Shown here: positions 6,582-13,744 of the stretch, in pieces
How the letters are laid out: every line of letters begins with the position of its first letter
Position numbering within the stretch: the stretch's first letter is position 1
DNA from: K189A clade bacterium
Lineage (GTDB): Bacteria; Pseudomonadota; Gammaproteobacteria; Pseudomonadales; Azotimanducaceae
Assembly (NCBI GenBank): GCA_007571095.1
Contig: RKSB01000195.1
Coordinates: 1-22,021 of the forward strand
Length of the DNA stretch: 22,021 nt
Reading direction: 5' to 3'
Program-made: the position numbers and the translations under genes
The notes under the pieces: model-generated
Seen by the model: the letters and a program-made list of their open reading frames with translations, nothing else
The model's database searches: none
Told to the model about the DNA's origin: nothing

Positions 6582-6669
6582 CAAGCCTGTTTGAGCAGTG
6601 GCCTCGGCAAGAGGAGGCTAGTCCTCATCCTCCTCGTAATCATCTACCTCATCGAGTTCCGGTAGAGGC
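6582..6669. repeat. 88-bp direct repeat R1, right copy (uvrA/rplQ junction)
   Basis: Right boundary of the insertion. It contains a duplicate of the last 39 bases of uvrA (non-functional here) followed by the genuine 3' end of rplQ. The spacing to the left copy is 2533 bp, the length that would be lost on recombination between the two. Confidence 0.95.
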
Positions 6670-7022
6670 CTGTCGACCATTTCTATATAGGCCATTGGTG
6701 CAGAGTCACCCGCCCGATAACCGCATTTCAGAATTCGAGTGTAGCCACCCGGCCTGTCCTTGTAGCGAGGGCCGAGTTCAGAAAACAACTTGCCGACAGC
6801 AGAAGGTGATCGAGTAGAGGCAAAAACCGAACGTCGATTGGCAACCGTATCCGTGCCCGACAAAGTGATCAGAGGCTCCACCACCCTGCGCAACTCTTTT
6901 GCCTTGGGTAGCGTGGTCTTGATGACTTCGCGCTCGACCAGTGCAACCGCCATGTTCTTGAACATGGTCTTGCGGTGAGCACTGGTTCTATTCAGATGCA
7001 GAGAGCTTTTTCGATGCCTCAT
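6618..7022 (-). CDS. rplQ: 50S ribosomal protein L17
   Basis: L17 is a large-subunit protein near the exit side of the ribosome and the last gene of the alpha operon. The 134 residues start MRHRKSSLHLNR and contain the diagnostic IKTTLPKAKELRRVVEPLITL and GGYTRILKCGYRAGD segments. The tail is strongly acidic (LDEVDDYEEDED) and differs from the E. coli tail; this stretch lies in the duplicated R1 repeat. ATG at 7022 has GAGG about 10 nt upstream. rpoA ends 12 bases before it. Downstream, in the same orientation, come the inserted R-M genes; before insertion the neighbour was convergent uvrA. Confidence 0.98.
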   Translation of the reverse strand: MRHRKSSLHLNRTSAHRKTMFKNMAVALVEREVIKTTLPKAKELRRVVEPLITLSGTDTVANRRSVFASTRSPSAVGKLFSELGPRYKDRPGGYTRILKCGYRAGDSAPMAYIEMVDRPLPELDEVDDYEEDED

Positions 7023-7034
7023 GAGGTTATTTCC

Positions 7035-8021
7035 TCAAAACTTGTTGAGATTATTCGGCGGCCAGTTTTCGATAACAGTGCCGAGTTGCAGGCCCCTCTC
7101 CTCCAAGGCTCGCTCTACCTCTTTGAGGGAAACCTTACCCAAATTGGGAGTCTGTAAAAGACTGGCCTGGTTGCGGCGAACCAGATCGCCAATATAGAGT
7201 ATGTTTTCGGCTTTCAAGCAGTTGGTTGACCTCACCGTCAAGTCGAGATCTTCAATGGGTCTCAACAGGATTTCGTCAAAAAGCATCTCTCTGGCGATAT
7301 CTTCTTCTGTATCAGATATGTTTTCCTTGCCGTAGACAGCCCTCAGTTGCCTGGCCAGAATATGTGCGGCATCCCTCACTGCCTCTGCCGGATCCAGAGT
7401 GCCATCCGTTTCGATATTGAGCGTCAACTTATCCAGATCGGTTCGGCCCTTTAACCTCGCATTCCCTACCGAATAAGCAACCGTAAGCACTGGCCCAAAG
7501 GTGGCATCCAGTTTCATCACACCAATCTCCTCCGACTCGCCATCTGAGGAGGTCTCGGATGCAGCCCTGTAGCCTCGGCCTGACTCGACCTTCATCTCCA
7601 TGTCAATGTGGCCGTTCTCATTGAGAGAACAGATCACATGATCTGCATTGACAATCGAAAGGTCGCCCGGCGTCTGAATGTCTCTGGCTGTAACTTCTTT
7701 GGGACCGGTTGCCTTAAGCTTGAGTTTTTGGGAGTCGACACCCGGCATCTTGATGTAGAGTTCTTTCAGGTTAAGAAGTATCTCCTGAACGTCTTCACGA
7801 CAGCCCTCTATTGAGGAATATTCGTGCATGACACCCTTGATTTTGACCTCTGAAATAGCACTGCCCGGCATGGCCGACAGCAGGGCACGGCGCAGGGCGT
7901 TGCCCAGAGTGTGGCCAAACCCTCTTTCCAGAGGCTCCAGCACTATCTTGGCTTCGTTACCCTTTTTACCCTCGATTTTGATGGGCTTCGGTATAAGTAA
8001 GTTTGAGGTGAAGTCAAGCAT
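7035..8021 (-). CDS. rpoA: RNA polymerase alpha subunit
   Basis: The alpha subunit dimerises to nucleate RNA polymerase assembly, and its C-terminal domain contacts UP elements and activators. The 328 residues show the N-terminal dimerisation domain (LEPLERGFGHTLGNALRRALLS), the TDLDKL region, and the C-terminal domain (ILLRPIEDLDLTVRSTNCLKAE, then LVRRNQASLLQTPNLGKVSL, ending ENWPPNNLNKF). The frame also opens at TTG 8030, but ATG 8021 fits the family length and has ACAGGA about 10 nt upstream. It sits between rpsD and rplQ as usual in gammaproteobacteria. Confidence 0.98.
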   Translation of the reverse strand: MLDFTSNLLIPKPIKIEGKKGNEAKIVLEPLERGFGHTLGNALRRALLSAMPGSAISEVKIKGVMHEYSSIEGCREDVQEILLNLKELYIKMPGVDSQKLKLKATGPKEVTARDIQTPGDLSIVNADHVICSLNENGHIDMEMKVESGRGYRAASETSSDGESEEIGVMKLDATFGPVLTVAYSVGNARLKGRTDLDKLTLNIETDGTLDPAEAVRDAAHILARQLRAVYGKENISDTEEDIAREMLFDEILLRPIEDLDLTVRSTNCLKAENILYIGDLVRRNQASLLQTPNLGKVSLKEVERALEERGLQLGTVIENWPPNNLNKF

Positions 8022-8080
8022 GTTATTCAAAATCCTGTGGTGAGCAACTCATCTGACCCGAATGTCCGTTTTCGGTTCGG

Positions 8081-8701
8081 TTATTTTGAGTAAAGTTCGA
8101 TGATAAGACTCTCGTTGATCTCTGCAGGCAATTCATCGCGCACCGGAAGACGTACAAATCGGCCTTCCATATTCCCTGAGTCGGTACTTATCCACTCAGC
8201 CGACGACCTCTGGGTAGCGAGATTCAAAGCGTTCTGAATACGCAACTGTGCCTTGGCCCTGTTCCGAATAGCCACGACATCGCCCGGCTGTACCTGATAG
8301 GAGGGTATATTCACTACCGACCCGTTTACTTGTACCGACTTATGGGACACCAGTTGCCGACACTCAGCCCGAGTTGAGCCGAACCCCATGCGGTAAACCA
8401 CATTGTCCAGACGAGACTCAAGCAGCATCAAGAGGTTTTCGCCGGTGTTCCCCTTTTGTCGATCCGCCTGCGAGTAGCAACGACGGAACTGTTTTTCGAG
8501 AACGCCATAGATGCGGCGAACCTTTTGTTTCTCCCTGAGCTGTATCGCAAAGTCGGACATTCGGCCACGTTTGGCACCGTGAACACCGGGCGGAGTCTCT
8601 GGACGACACTTGCTTTCAAAAGGGCGAACTCCGCTCTTCAGAAACAGGTCGGTCTGCTCGCGACGAGCCAGTTTGCATGTGGGCCCTGTGTACCTTGCCA
8701 T
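8081..8701 (-). CDS. rpsD: 30S ribosomal protein S4
   Basis: S4 is a primary 16S rRNA-binding protein and, in E. coli, the translational repressor of the alpha operon. The product has 206 residues, the same as E. coli, starting MARYTGPTCKLARREQTDL. The S4 RNA-binding domain includes LDNVVYRMGFGSTRAECRQL and VSHKSVQVNG, and the C-terminus is IIELYSK. The zinc-binding Cys set of some S4 proteins is absent. ATG 8701 overlaps the TGA of rpsK by one base (TGATG), suggesting coupled translation; the longer frame start at 8731 lies inside rpsK. Confidence 0.98.
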   Translation of the reverse strand: MARYTGPTCKLARREQTDLFLKSGVRPFESKCRPETPPGVHGAKRGRMSDFAIQLREKQKVRRIYGVLEKQFRRCYSQADRQKGNTGENLLMLLESRLDNVVYRMGFGSTRAECRQLVSHKSVQVNGSVVNIPSYQVQPGDVVAIRNRAKAQLRIQNALNLATQRSSAEWISTDSGNMEGRFVRLPVRDELPAEINESLIIELYSK

Positions 8702-9078
8702 CAGACGCGACGCCTTTTTGACGGCCGGCAACCGTTGTGAGGCATGGGAGTTGCGTCAACCATTTTGCCTATTTGCAACCCGCAATTGTTCAGCGAACGA
8801 ATGGCCGATTCTCGGCCGGAACCCGGACCCTTTACAAAAACATCCACCGACACCATGCCGTTTTCCATGGCCTGACGGCCTGCTTTTTCGGCGGCTACCT
8901 GGGCTGCGAAAGGAGTGCTTTTGCGTGAACCCCGAAAGCCGGCGGTGCCGGAAGATGCCCAGTACAGGGCGTTGCCCGAGCGGTCAGTGATGGTGATGAT
9001 GGTGTTGTTGAAGGAAGCGTGTATATGCGCAATCCCGTCTGTTACAACCGGCTTTTTCTTGTTTGAGCCTTGCGACAT
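8701..9078 (-). CDS. rpsK: 30S ribosomal protein S11
   Basis: S11 is part of the small-subunit platform close to the E-site mRNA path. The 125 residues start MSQGSNKKKPVVTDGIAHIHASF, with FNNTIITITDRSGNALYWAS, FRGSRKSTPFAAQVAAE and the C-terminal DATPMPHNGCRPSKRRRV. The ATG at 9078 is preceded by GAGGAGG about 11 nt upstream. The open frame extends 40 codons further, but those overlap the rpsM-rpsK gap and are unlike S11. The rpsM stop lies 76 bases upstream. Confidence 0.97.
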   Translation of the reverse strand: MSQGSNKKKPVVTDGIAHIHASFNNTIITITDRSGNALYWASSGTAGFRGSRKSTPFAAQVAAEKAGRQAMENGMVSVDVFVKGPGSGRESAIRSLNNCGLQIGKMVDATPMPHNGCRPSKRRRV

Positions 9079-9154
9079 CCTAGAGGGATCCTCCTCTTGA
9101 AAGCTTTTCGGCGAGCAGGGCCAAGTAGTGAAAACAAACGCCGTAAAACAAAAT

Positions 9155-9511
9155 CTATTTCCTGATTGGTCTGCGCGGACCCTTGCGGGTTCGTGCATTG
9201 GTTCGAGTTCTCTGCCCTCTGAGCGGCATATTTCTCCGATGACGTACGCCTCTGTAGCAACCCAGGTCCATCAGGCGCTTGATGTTCATATTGACCGCCC
9301 TTCTGAGGTCGCCTTCCACCATTAACCGAGAGACTTCGTTCTGAATACGGGCAAGCTCCTGCCTGTCCAGATCGGCTACCTTGCGCTGACGATCAACCGA
9401 TGTGGAATCACAAATCCGGCGGGCAAGCGTGCGACCTACGCCATAAATGTAGGTCAGGGCAATCTCGACATGCTTGCCGTCAGGGATATTGACACCCGCA
9501 ATTCTTGCCAA
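9155..9511 (-). CDS. rpsM: 30S ribosomal protein S13
   Basis: S13 lies in the head of the small subunit, contacts the large subunit and P-site tRNA, and is the first gene of the alpha operon. It has 118 residues, exactly the E. coli length, provided translation starts at TTG 9511, which gives (M)ARIAGVNIPDGKHVEIALTY. A GGTGGAG ribosome-binding site is about 8 nt upstream. Other hallmarks are YGVGRT, IKRLMDLGCYRGVRHRR and the C-terminal RTNARTRKGPRRPIRK. Upstream in-frame codons run into the operon leader and do not look like S13. The weak start codon may matter for S4-mediated translational control. Confidence 0.97.
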   Translation of the reverse strand: MARIAGVNIPDGKHVEIALTYIYGVGRTLARRICDSTSVDRQRKVADLDRQELARIQNEVSRLMVEGDLRRAVNMNIKRLMDLGCYRGVRHRRNMPLRGQRTRTNARTRKGPRRPIRK

Positions 9512-9606
9512 CTCAACACTCCACCGCCGTCCGAACGAATGACTCCAATTCGAACGCACAGAATTCACAAAATAAAGAAAGCCCCGCGTTCCATAACAGG
9601 GCGGGG
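9512..9606 (-). promoter_or_regulatory. Alpha operon 5' leader
   Basis: About 95 nt separate the inferred transcription start (about 9605) from the rpsM start. In E. coli this leader folds into a pseudoknot bound by S4. Here it opens with a GC-rich hairpin and later contains TGTGCGTT, reminiscent of the E. coli leader, and a CGAAT/ATTCG hairpin before the ribosome-binding site. The S4-binding role is inferred from position and partial resemblance only. Confidence 0.35.
9568..9606 (-). terminator. Terminator-like hairpin after rpmJ, in the alpha leader
   Basis: On the minus strand CCCCGC (9606-9601) pairs with GCGGGG (9587-9582) around a 13-nt loop, followed by CTTTCTTTATTTTG. It is 65 bases past the rpmJ stop and has the form of an intrinsic terminator for the spc transcript. 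The alpha promoter lies immediately upstream, so for transcripts starting there the left arm would be the first nucleotides. Confidence 0.45.
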
Positions 9607-9611
9607 GGGCG

Positions 9612-9640
9612 ATTATACGGCAAGACGGACGGGGAATCAA
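9612..9640 (-). promoter_or_regulatory. Alpha operon promoter upstream of rpsM
   Basis: A -35 TTGATT (9635-9640) and a perfect -10 TATAAT (9612-9617) are separated by exactly 17 nt on the minus strand. They lie between rpmJ and rpsM, where E. coli also has the alpha promoter. This is among the best sigma-70 matches in the window. Confidence 0.65.
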
Positions 9641-9670
9641 ACCCGATTGTCTCGATGTGGACGAACTGCA

Positions 9671-9787
9671 TCAACCCTGACGTTGCTTGTGTCTTGGTTC
9701 GGCAGAACAGATGACCCAAACCACCCCTTTGCGCCGAACAATCTTGCAGTTACGACAGATCTTTTTAACCGATGACCTGACCTTCAT
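9671..9787 (-). CDS. rpmJ: 50S ribosomal protein L36
   Basis: A 38-codon gene giving MKVRSSVKKICRNCKIVRRK, then GVVWVICSAEPRHKQRQG. L36 is the small zinc-ribbon protein of the large subunit. The Cys positions CRNC are present, followed by C in VICSAEP and then His (PRHKQRQG), giving the Cys-Cys-Cys-His zinc site. Its place between secY and rpsM is the usual end of the spc operon. The gap to secY is 45 bases. Confidence 0.96.
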   Translation of the reverse strand: MKVRSSVKKICRNCKIVRRKGVVWVICSAEPRHKQRQG

Positions 9788-9832
9788 AATCCTTTCCGGT
9801 TGAATGGGCAAACTGAATGCCTGCCTGATAAA

Positions 9833-11155
9833 TCATGTTCTCAAGCCCTGACCATAGCTTTTGATATTGGCCTGGCGAACCAGCTTGGCATACTGGTTGG
9901 ACATCAGGTGCATCTCCACCTGTGCCATAAAATCGATGGCGACCACCACTATGATGAGAAGAGCGGTGCCACCAAGTTGAAAAGTAATGTTGGTTGTAAT
10001 CAAAAGGAATTCTGGAACGAGGCACACGAGAGTAACATACAGGGCCCCCCAGACAGTCAGCCTCGAAGTCACCTGATCAATATACCTGGCGGTTTGCTGG
10101 CCAGGTCGAATGCCGGGTATAAACGCACCCTGACGCTTGAGATTGGCGGCTATATCTTTTGGATTAAAAGTCAGAGCGGTATAGAAGAATGAAAAAAAGA
10201 CGATGCCAAAGGCGAAGAGCATGACGTAGAGAGGCTGGCCGGGCGACAGGGAAACCGAGATGTCCTGCAGCCAGGACATGCTGGGGTTCTGCCCGAACCA
10301 TTGAGCCAGAGAGGCGGGTGCCAGCAACAGGCTGGAAGCGAATATAGCCGGTATCACGCCTGCCATATTGATTTTCAGGGGTAAATGACTTGACTGTGGC
10401 TGCGCCATTCGGCGGCCCTGCTGTCTTTTGGCATAGTTCACCACAATGCGCCTCTGCCCTTTCTCCACTCTCACGACAGCCCAGACAATCAGCGCGGCAA
10501 CAAGTGAAATGACGACCAGAAAGACAATCGAAATTTCACCCTGGCGAGCCTGCTCAAAGGACTGCCCGATGGCACCCGGAAAACCCGACACGATACCGAC
10601 AAAAATCAGCAGGGAAATGCCGTTTCCTACACCCTTTTCGGTAATCTGCTCACCCAGCCACATCATGAACATGGCACCGGTAACCAGAGCAACCGTCGCG
10701 GTCACATAAAAAACAGGGCCGGAGTTAAAGGAAAGACCCTGGCTGGACAGCCCGACAGAGATGGCAAACCCCTGGATCAGACTGATGAGCAAAGTCAATT
10801 GCCGAGTGTACTGGGTAATTTTTCGGCGACCGGCTTCGCCTTCTTTGCGCAACTGATCCAGAGAAGGTGTCATGGCGGTAAACAGGTTCATGATGATGCT
10901 GGCTGTGATGTAGGGCATCACTCCCAGTGCCAATATGCTCATCCGCTCCAGTGCACCTCCGTTGAACATATTGATCAGTTCAAAGATGCCGCCGCCGACA
11001 TCCTCGAACAACTGAGCGAAACGTTCGGGGTCGATGCCGGGAACAGGAATGTGAGTACCGATTCGATAGATCACCACGGCAAACAGGACATAGAGCAACC
11101 GTTTGCGGAGTTCTCCCAGTCCAGAACCTATCGGAGCATTGGGTGGTGCGGCCAT
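9833..11155 (-). CDS. secY: Preprotein translocase subunit SecY
   Basis: SecY is the channel-forming subunit of the Sec translocon, an inner-membrane protein with ten transmembrane helices. The 440 residues (E. coli 443) show hydrophobic segments throughout, the TM1 region (IYRIGTHIPVPGID), the plug/TM2 region (FNGGALERMSILALGVMPYI), GEQITEKGVGNGISLLIF, YAKRQQGRRM in the cytosolic C4 loop, and NPKDIAANLKRQGAFIPGIRPG in the C5 loop that contacts SecA. ATG 11155 follows the rplO stop by 4 bases, implying coupled translation. Confidence 0.98.
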   Translation of the reverse strand: MAAPPNAPIGSGLGELRKRLLYVLFAVVIYRIGTHIPVPGIDPERFAQLFEDVGGGIFELINMFNGGALERMSILALGVMPYITASIIMNLFTAMTPSLDQLRKEGEAGRRKITQYTRQLTLLISLIQGFAISVGLSSQGLSFNSGPVFYVTATVALVTGAMFMMWLGEQITEKGVGNGISLLIFVGIVSGFPGAIGQSFEQARQGEISIVFLVVISLVAALIVWAVVRVEKGQRRIVVNYAKRQQGRRMAQPQSSHLPLKINMAGVIPAIFASSLLLAPASLAQWFGQNPSMSWLQDISVSLSPGQPLYVMLFAFGIVFFSFFYTALTFNPKDIAANLKRQGAFIPGIRPGQQTARYIDQVTSRLTVWGALYVTLVCLVPEFLLITTNITFQLGGTALLIIVVVAIDFMAQVEMHLMSNQYAKLVRQANIKSYGQGLRT

Positions 11156-11159
11156 GAGT

Positions 11160-11606
11160 TCAAACGTCCTCGACTGTTCCGCCCGCAGACTCTATCGCCG
11201 TTCGAGCACCCTGGGTCACCGCCAGACCTCGGACGACAAATTTTCTGTGGATCTTTCCAGACAGAAAAATACGTGCTCTCTTCATGTTCTTTCGAACCAG
11301 GCCCGCATTCTTCAAACTGTCGAGATCTACTTCGAGACCGGGCAGCTTTTCCAGTTCACTCAAACGAACCTTTGCGGTAACCCGACCAATTCGAGAACTG
11401 AAACCAAACTTGGGCAGCCTCATCTGAAGTGGCATCTGGCCGCCTTCAAAGCCGACTCGAACACCGCCGCCAGAACGTGATTTATGACCCTTGTGTCCCC
11501 GTCCTGAGGTCTTGCCAAGTCCGCTGCTGCGGCCACGCCCTACCTGAGTTGAAGAAGGTCTTGATCCGAGAGCTGGTCGCAGGTTGTTGAAATTCAATCT
11601 GTTCAA
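11160..11606 (-). CDS. rplO: 50S ribosomal protein L15
   Basis: L15 is a late-assembling large-subunit protein. The 148 residues contain SSGLGKTSGRGHKGHKSRSG, GGVRVGFEGGQMPLQMRLPK and the C-terminal ARTAIESAGG. The most likely start is TTG 11606, giving (M)NRLNFNNLRPALGS: it has AGGAGG 7 nt upstream and the expected family N-terminus. This start overlaps the rpmD stop in TTGA (4-nt CDS overlap), so the two are probably translationally coupled. Upstream in-frame ATG 11726 would add 40 residues that overlap rpmD and are unlike L15. Confidence 0.96.
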   Translation of the reverse strand: MNRLNFNNLRPALGSRPSSTQVGRGRSSGLGKTSGRGHKGHKSRSGGGVRVGFEGGQMPLQMRLPKFGFSSRIGRVTAKVRLSELEKLPGLEVDLDSLKNAGLVRKNMKRARIFLSGKIHRKFVVRGLAVTQGARTAIESAGGTVEDV

Positions 11607-11857
11607 GAGGACACCTCCTCGCAAGAGACCATATCCCAAACCTTTGCAATCATTCCCCGAACTGCCGGAGTATCTTCCAGCAGACGGGTCTGGCGAATTC
11701 TTCTCAAGCCCAGGCCCTGAATGCATTGTCGGTGCCGAGGCTTTCTGCCGATAGGGCTGCGTTGCAGGGTAACGGCTATAACTTTCTTTTTACCCTCTTC
11801 GGGCTTCCTGCCCTCTTCCTTTTTGCTCTCTTCGGGCTTTTTGTTCTCTTCAGGCAT
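11603..11857 (-). CDS. rpmD: 50S ribosomal protein L30 with Lys/Glu-rich N-terminal extension
   Basis: Residues from about 25 onward are normal L30: KVIAVTLQRSPIGRKPRHRQ, LGLRRIRQTRLLEDTPAVRG, MIAKVWDMV. Family members are usually about 60 residues; this one has 84. The extra N-terminus, MPEENKKPEESKKEEGRKPEEG, is built from repeats of PEE-x-KK. ATG 11857 has a good GAGAGG ribosome-binding site, and no ATG, GTG or TTG occurs near the canonical start, so the extension is probably translated. It would be a disordered, highly charged arm on the ribosome surface. Confidence 0.93.
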   Translation of the reverse strand: MPEENKKPEESKKEEGRKPEEGKKKVIAVTLQRSPIGRKPRHRQCIQGLGLRRIRQTRLLEDTPAVRGMIAKVWDMVSCEEVSS

Positions 11858-11884
11858 GATAAACCTCTCTCAAAACCTCGGCAG

Positions 11885-12391
11885 TCAACAGAAAACAGAG
11901 TCAACCGAGAGGCCTCGTTTCATCGCAACATAGCCTGGTGAACGAGTTTCGGCCAAAGCCTTGAAAGTTGCGTGCATGACGTTGGTCGGATTGGTTGAGC
12001 CGTAGCATTTGCACAGCACATTTCTCACACCGGCTACTTCCAGAACAGCACGCATGGTGCCACCTGCGATGATTCCTGTACCCTCGGAAGCCGGCTGCAT
12101 ATAAACCTTTGATGCGGCGTGACGACCAACGATTGCGTACTGAATGGTGCCGCCATTGAGTACCACCTCGATCATGTTTCGCCTTGCGATCTCCAGGGCT
12201 TTCTGTATAGCCAGAGGTGCCTCCCTGCCCTTACCCTGACCATAGCCCACACGACCATTGCCATCACCGACAATCGCCAGAGCAACAAACCTGAATATGC
12301 GACCACCCTTGACCACTTTGGAGACTCGGTTGACTCGTATGAGTTTCTCAACCAACCCTTCCTCTTTCACCACCTCTGCTGTGCGAGCCAC
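11885..12391 (-). CDS. rpsE: 30S ribosomal protein S5
   Basis: S5 is a small-subunit protein at the mRNA entry site that affects decoding fidelity and mRNA unwinding. The 168 residues (E. coli 167) show EKLIRVNRVSKVVKGGRIFR, VGDGNGRVGYGQGKGREAP, and ASEGTGIIAGGTMRAVLEVAG in the second fold. Translation starts at GTG 12391 (MARTAEVV) with AGAGGA 7 nt upstream. rplR ends 21 bases before. Confidence 0.97.
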   Translation of the reverse strand: MARTAEVVKEEGLVEKLIRVNRVSKVVKGGRIFRFVALAIVGDGNGRVGYGQGKGREAPLAIQKALEIARRNMIEVVLNGGTIQYAIVGRHAASKVYMQPASEGTGIIAGGTMRAVLEVAGVRNVLCKCYGSTNPTNVMHATFKALAETRSPGYVAMKRGLSVDSVFC

Positions 12392-12412
12392 TTCAATCCT
12401 CTTGTTCGAAAT

Positions 12413-12760
12413 CTAAAAAGATAATCCGGCGTTGCGCGCTGCTTCTGCCAGAGCCTTGACTCGACCATGGTACTTGAAACCCGAGCGGTCAAAGGCAATC
12501 TCACTGATGCCTTTTGCCAGGGCACGTTCAGCGATCAGGGTGCCGACCTTGCCAGCCGATTCCCCGTTACCGGTAACACTCGACCGAAGGGCGGGTTCCA
12601 GTGTGGAAGCTGCAACCACTACTCTTCCGGTGGGTTCGATAATCTGGGCATACATATGCCGAGGCGTTCGATGCACAGTCAGACGTGTAACCCTCTTTCG
12701 GCGCATTCTGGCACGAGCAGAGCAAATTCTGCGTATTCTGTTTTGCTTTCTGGAATGCAT
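12413..12760 (-). CDS. rplR: 50S ribosomal protein L18
   Basis: L18 binds 5S rRNA in the central protuberance with L5 and L25. The 115 residues include the basic N-terminus (MHSRKQNRIRRICSARARM), RLTVHRTPRHMYAQII, ERALAKGISEIAFDRSGFKY and HGRVKALAEAARNAGLSF. ATG 12760 is one base beyond the rplF stop and fits the family length (E. coli 117); the longer frame start at 12934 lies inside rplF. Confidence 0.97.
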   Translation of the reverse strand: MHSRKQNRIRRICSARARMRRKRVTRLTVHRTPRHMYAQIIEPTGRVVVAASTLEPALRSSVTGNGESAGKVGTLIAERALAKGISEIAFDRSGFKYHGRVKALAEAARNAGLSF

Positions 12761-12761
12761 G

Positions 12762-13298
12762 TTATTTCTTCTTCGCCTCTTTCTGAACGACTCGCTCATT
12801 CGCATACCGAATACCCTTGCCCTTATAGGGTTCAACCGGTCTAAAGGCACGAATTTCAGCAGCAGTCTGACCGACTTTTTGTTTATCGATGCCTCGAATG
12901 CTGATCTCGTTCTGGTTGGGGACTTCCGCTTCAATGCCCTCTGGCAGGGAATAGACCACCGGATGCGAAAAACCCAGCGTCAGGTTCAACTTTCTGCCCT
13001 GTAGGGCCACTCGATAACCAATGCCCTGCAACAACAATTTCTTTTCAAAGCCAGACGACACTCCCTGCACCATGTTGGCAAGCAGAACTCTGGTGGTACC
13101 GGCCATCGCAACGGCCTGTCTGTTGTTTTTCTCTTTGACTCTGACTCGCAGGAAACCGCCCTCTTCAACCACTTCGACAAGCGGGCTGCGAACCAGCTCG
13201 AGCGAGCCCTTTTCGCCCGAGATCGTGATAGTTTCCGAGTGCAGTCTTGCTTCGGTGCCTTGAGGCAGGCTAACTGGAGTAGAGGCTATACGGGACAT
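12762..13298 (-). CDS. rplF: 50S ribosomal protein L6
   Basis: L6 sits near the factor-binding centre of the large subunit. The 178 residues (E. coli 177) start MSRIASTPVSLPQG and show two similar alpha/beta domains. Diagnostic segments are LLLQGIGYRVALQGRKLNLT, LGFSHPVVYSLPEGI and EPYKGKGIRYANE, with a Lys-rich end EAKKK. ATG 13298 is one base after the rpsH stop. The 44 additional upstream codons overlap rpsH. Confidence 0.98.
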   Translation of the reverse strand: MSRIASTPVSLPQGTEARLHSETITISGEKGSLELVRSPLVEVVEEGGFLRVRVKEKNNRQAVAMAGTTRVLLANMVQGVSSGFEKKLLLQGIGYRVALQGRKLNLTLGFSHPVVYSLPEGIEAEVPNQNEISIRGIDKQKVGQTAAEIRAFRPVEPYKGKGIRYANERVVQKEAKKK

Positions 13299-13299
13299 G

Positions 13300-13695
13300 C
13301 TAGAACACTGTGCAGAGTACTTCGCCGCCAAGTCCTCTGTCTCTGGCGTCACGACTCGAGAGTATGCCCTGGTCGGTGCTGATGATGGATATGCCCAGGC
13401 CGCCACGTACCTGCGGCAAGTCTCCGGCACTGTTATAAACCCTGAGGCCCGGCCGGCTGACTCTGTCGATTTCCGCTATAACCGGCTCTCCTTCGAAGTA
13501 TTTCAGTTCAATACTCAACTGCGGTTTTTGAGCGTCACTCGACACCTGGTATCCCTCAATATAGCCTTCCGCACGCAAAACTTCGGCGATGCGCACCTTT
13601 GTTTTCGAGGACGGCATCTCCACAGCCGGATGCTTTGCCATCTGCGCATTACGAATACGAGTGAGCATATCTGCTATCGGATCCTGCATGGTCAT
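13300..13695 (-). CDS. rpsH: 30S ribosomal protein S8
   Basis: S8 binds helix 21 of 16S rRNA and, in E. coli, also represses the spc operon at rplE. The 131 residues begin MTMQDPIADMLTRIRNAQ, with VEMPSSKTKVRIAEVLRAEG, RVSRPGLRVY and the signature GLGISIISTDQGILSSRDAR ending GGEVLCTVF. ATG 13695 fits the family start; GGAG lies about 12 nt upstream. The open frame continues 48 codons upstream into rpsN and is not S8-like. Confidence 0.97.
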   Translation of the reverse strand: MTMQDPIADMLTRIRNAQMAKHPAVEMPSSKTKVRIAEVLRAEGYIEGYQVSSDAQKPQLSIELKYFEGEPVIAEIDRVSRPGLRVYNSAGDLPQVRGGLGISIISTDQGILSSRDARDRGLGGEVLCTVF

Positions 13696-13744
13696 GGGTG
13701 AGTTGATCTCCTGATCTTTTTCTGAAACAGCAAGTGTGTCGGAA

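Noticed and set aside
4049..6669. A classical insertion sequence carrying the R-M genes
   Set aside because: There are no terminal inverted repeats, transposase or integrase, and the 88-bp duplication is too long for usual transposition.
10799..11380. 193-codon open frame antisense to secY and rplO
   Set aside because: It mirrors the codons of two conserved genes and crosses their boundary; no recognisable motifs.
12432..13004. 190-codon plus-strand frame over rplR and rplF
   Set aside because: It is antisense to two conserved ribosomal genes.
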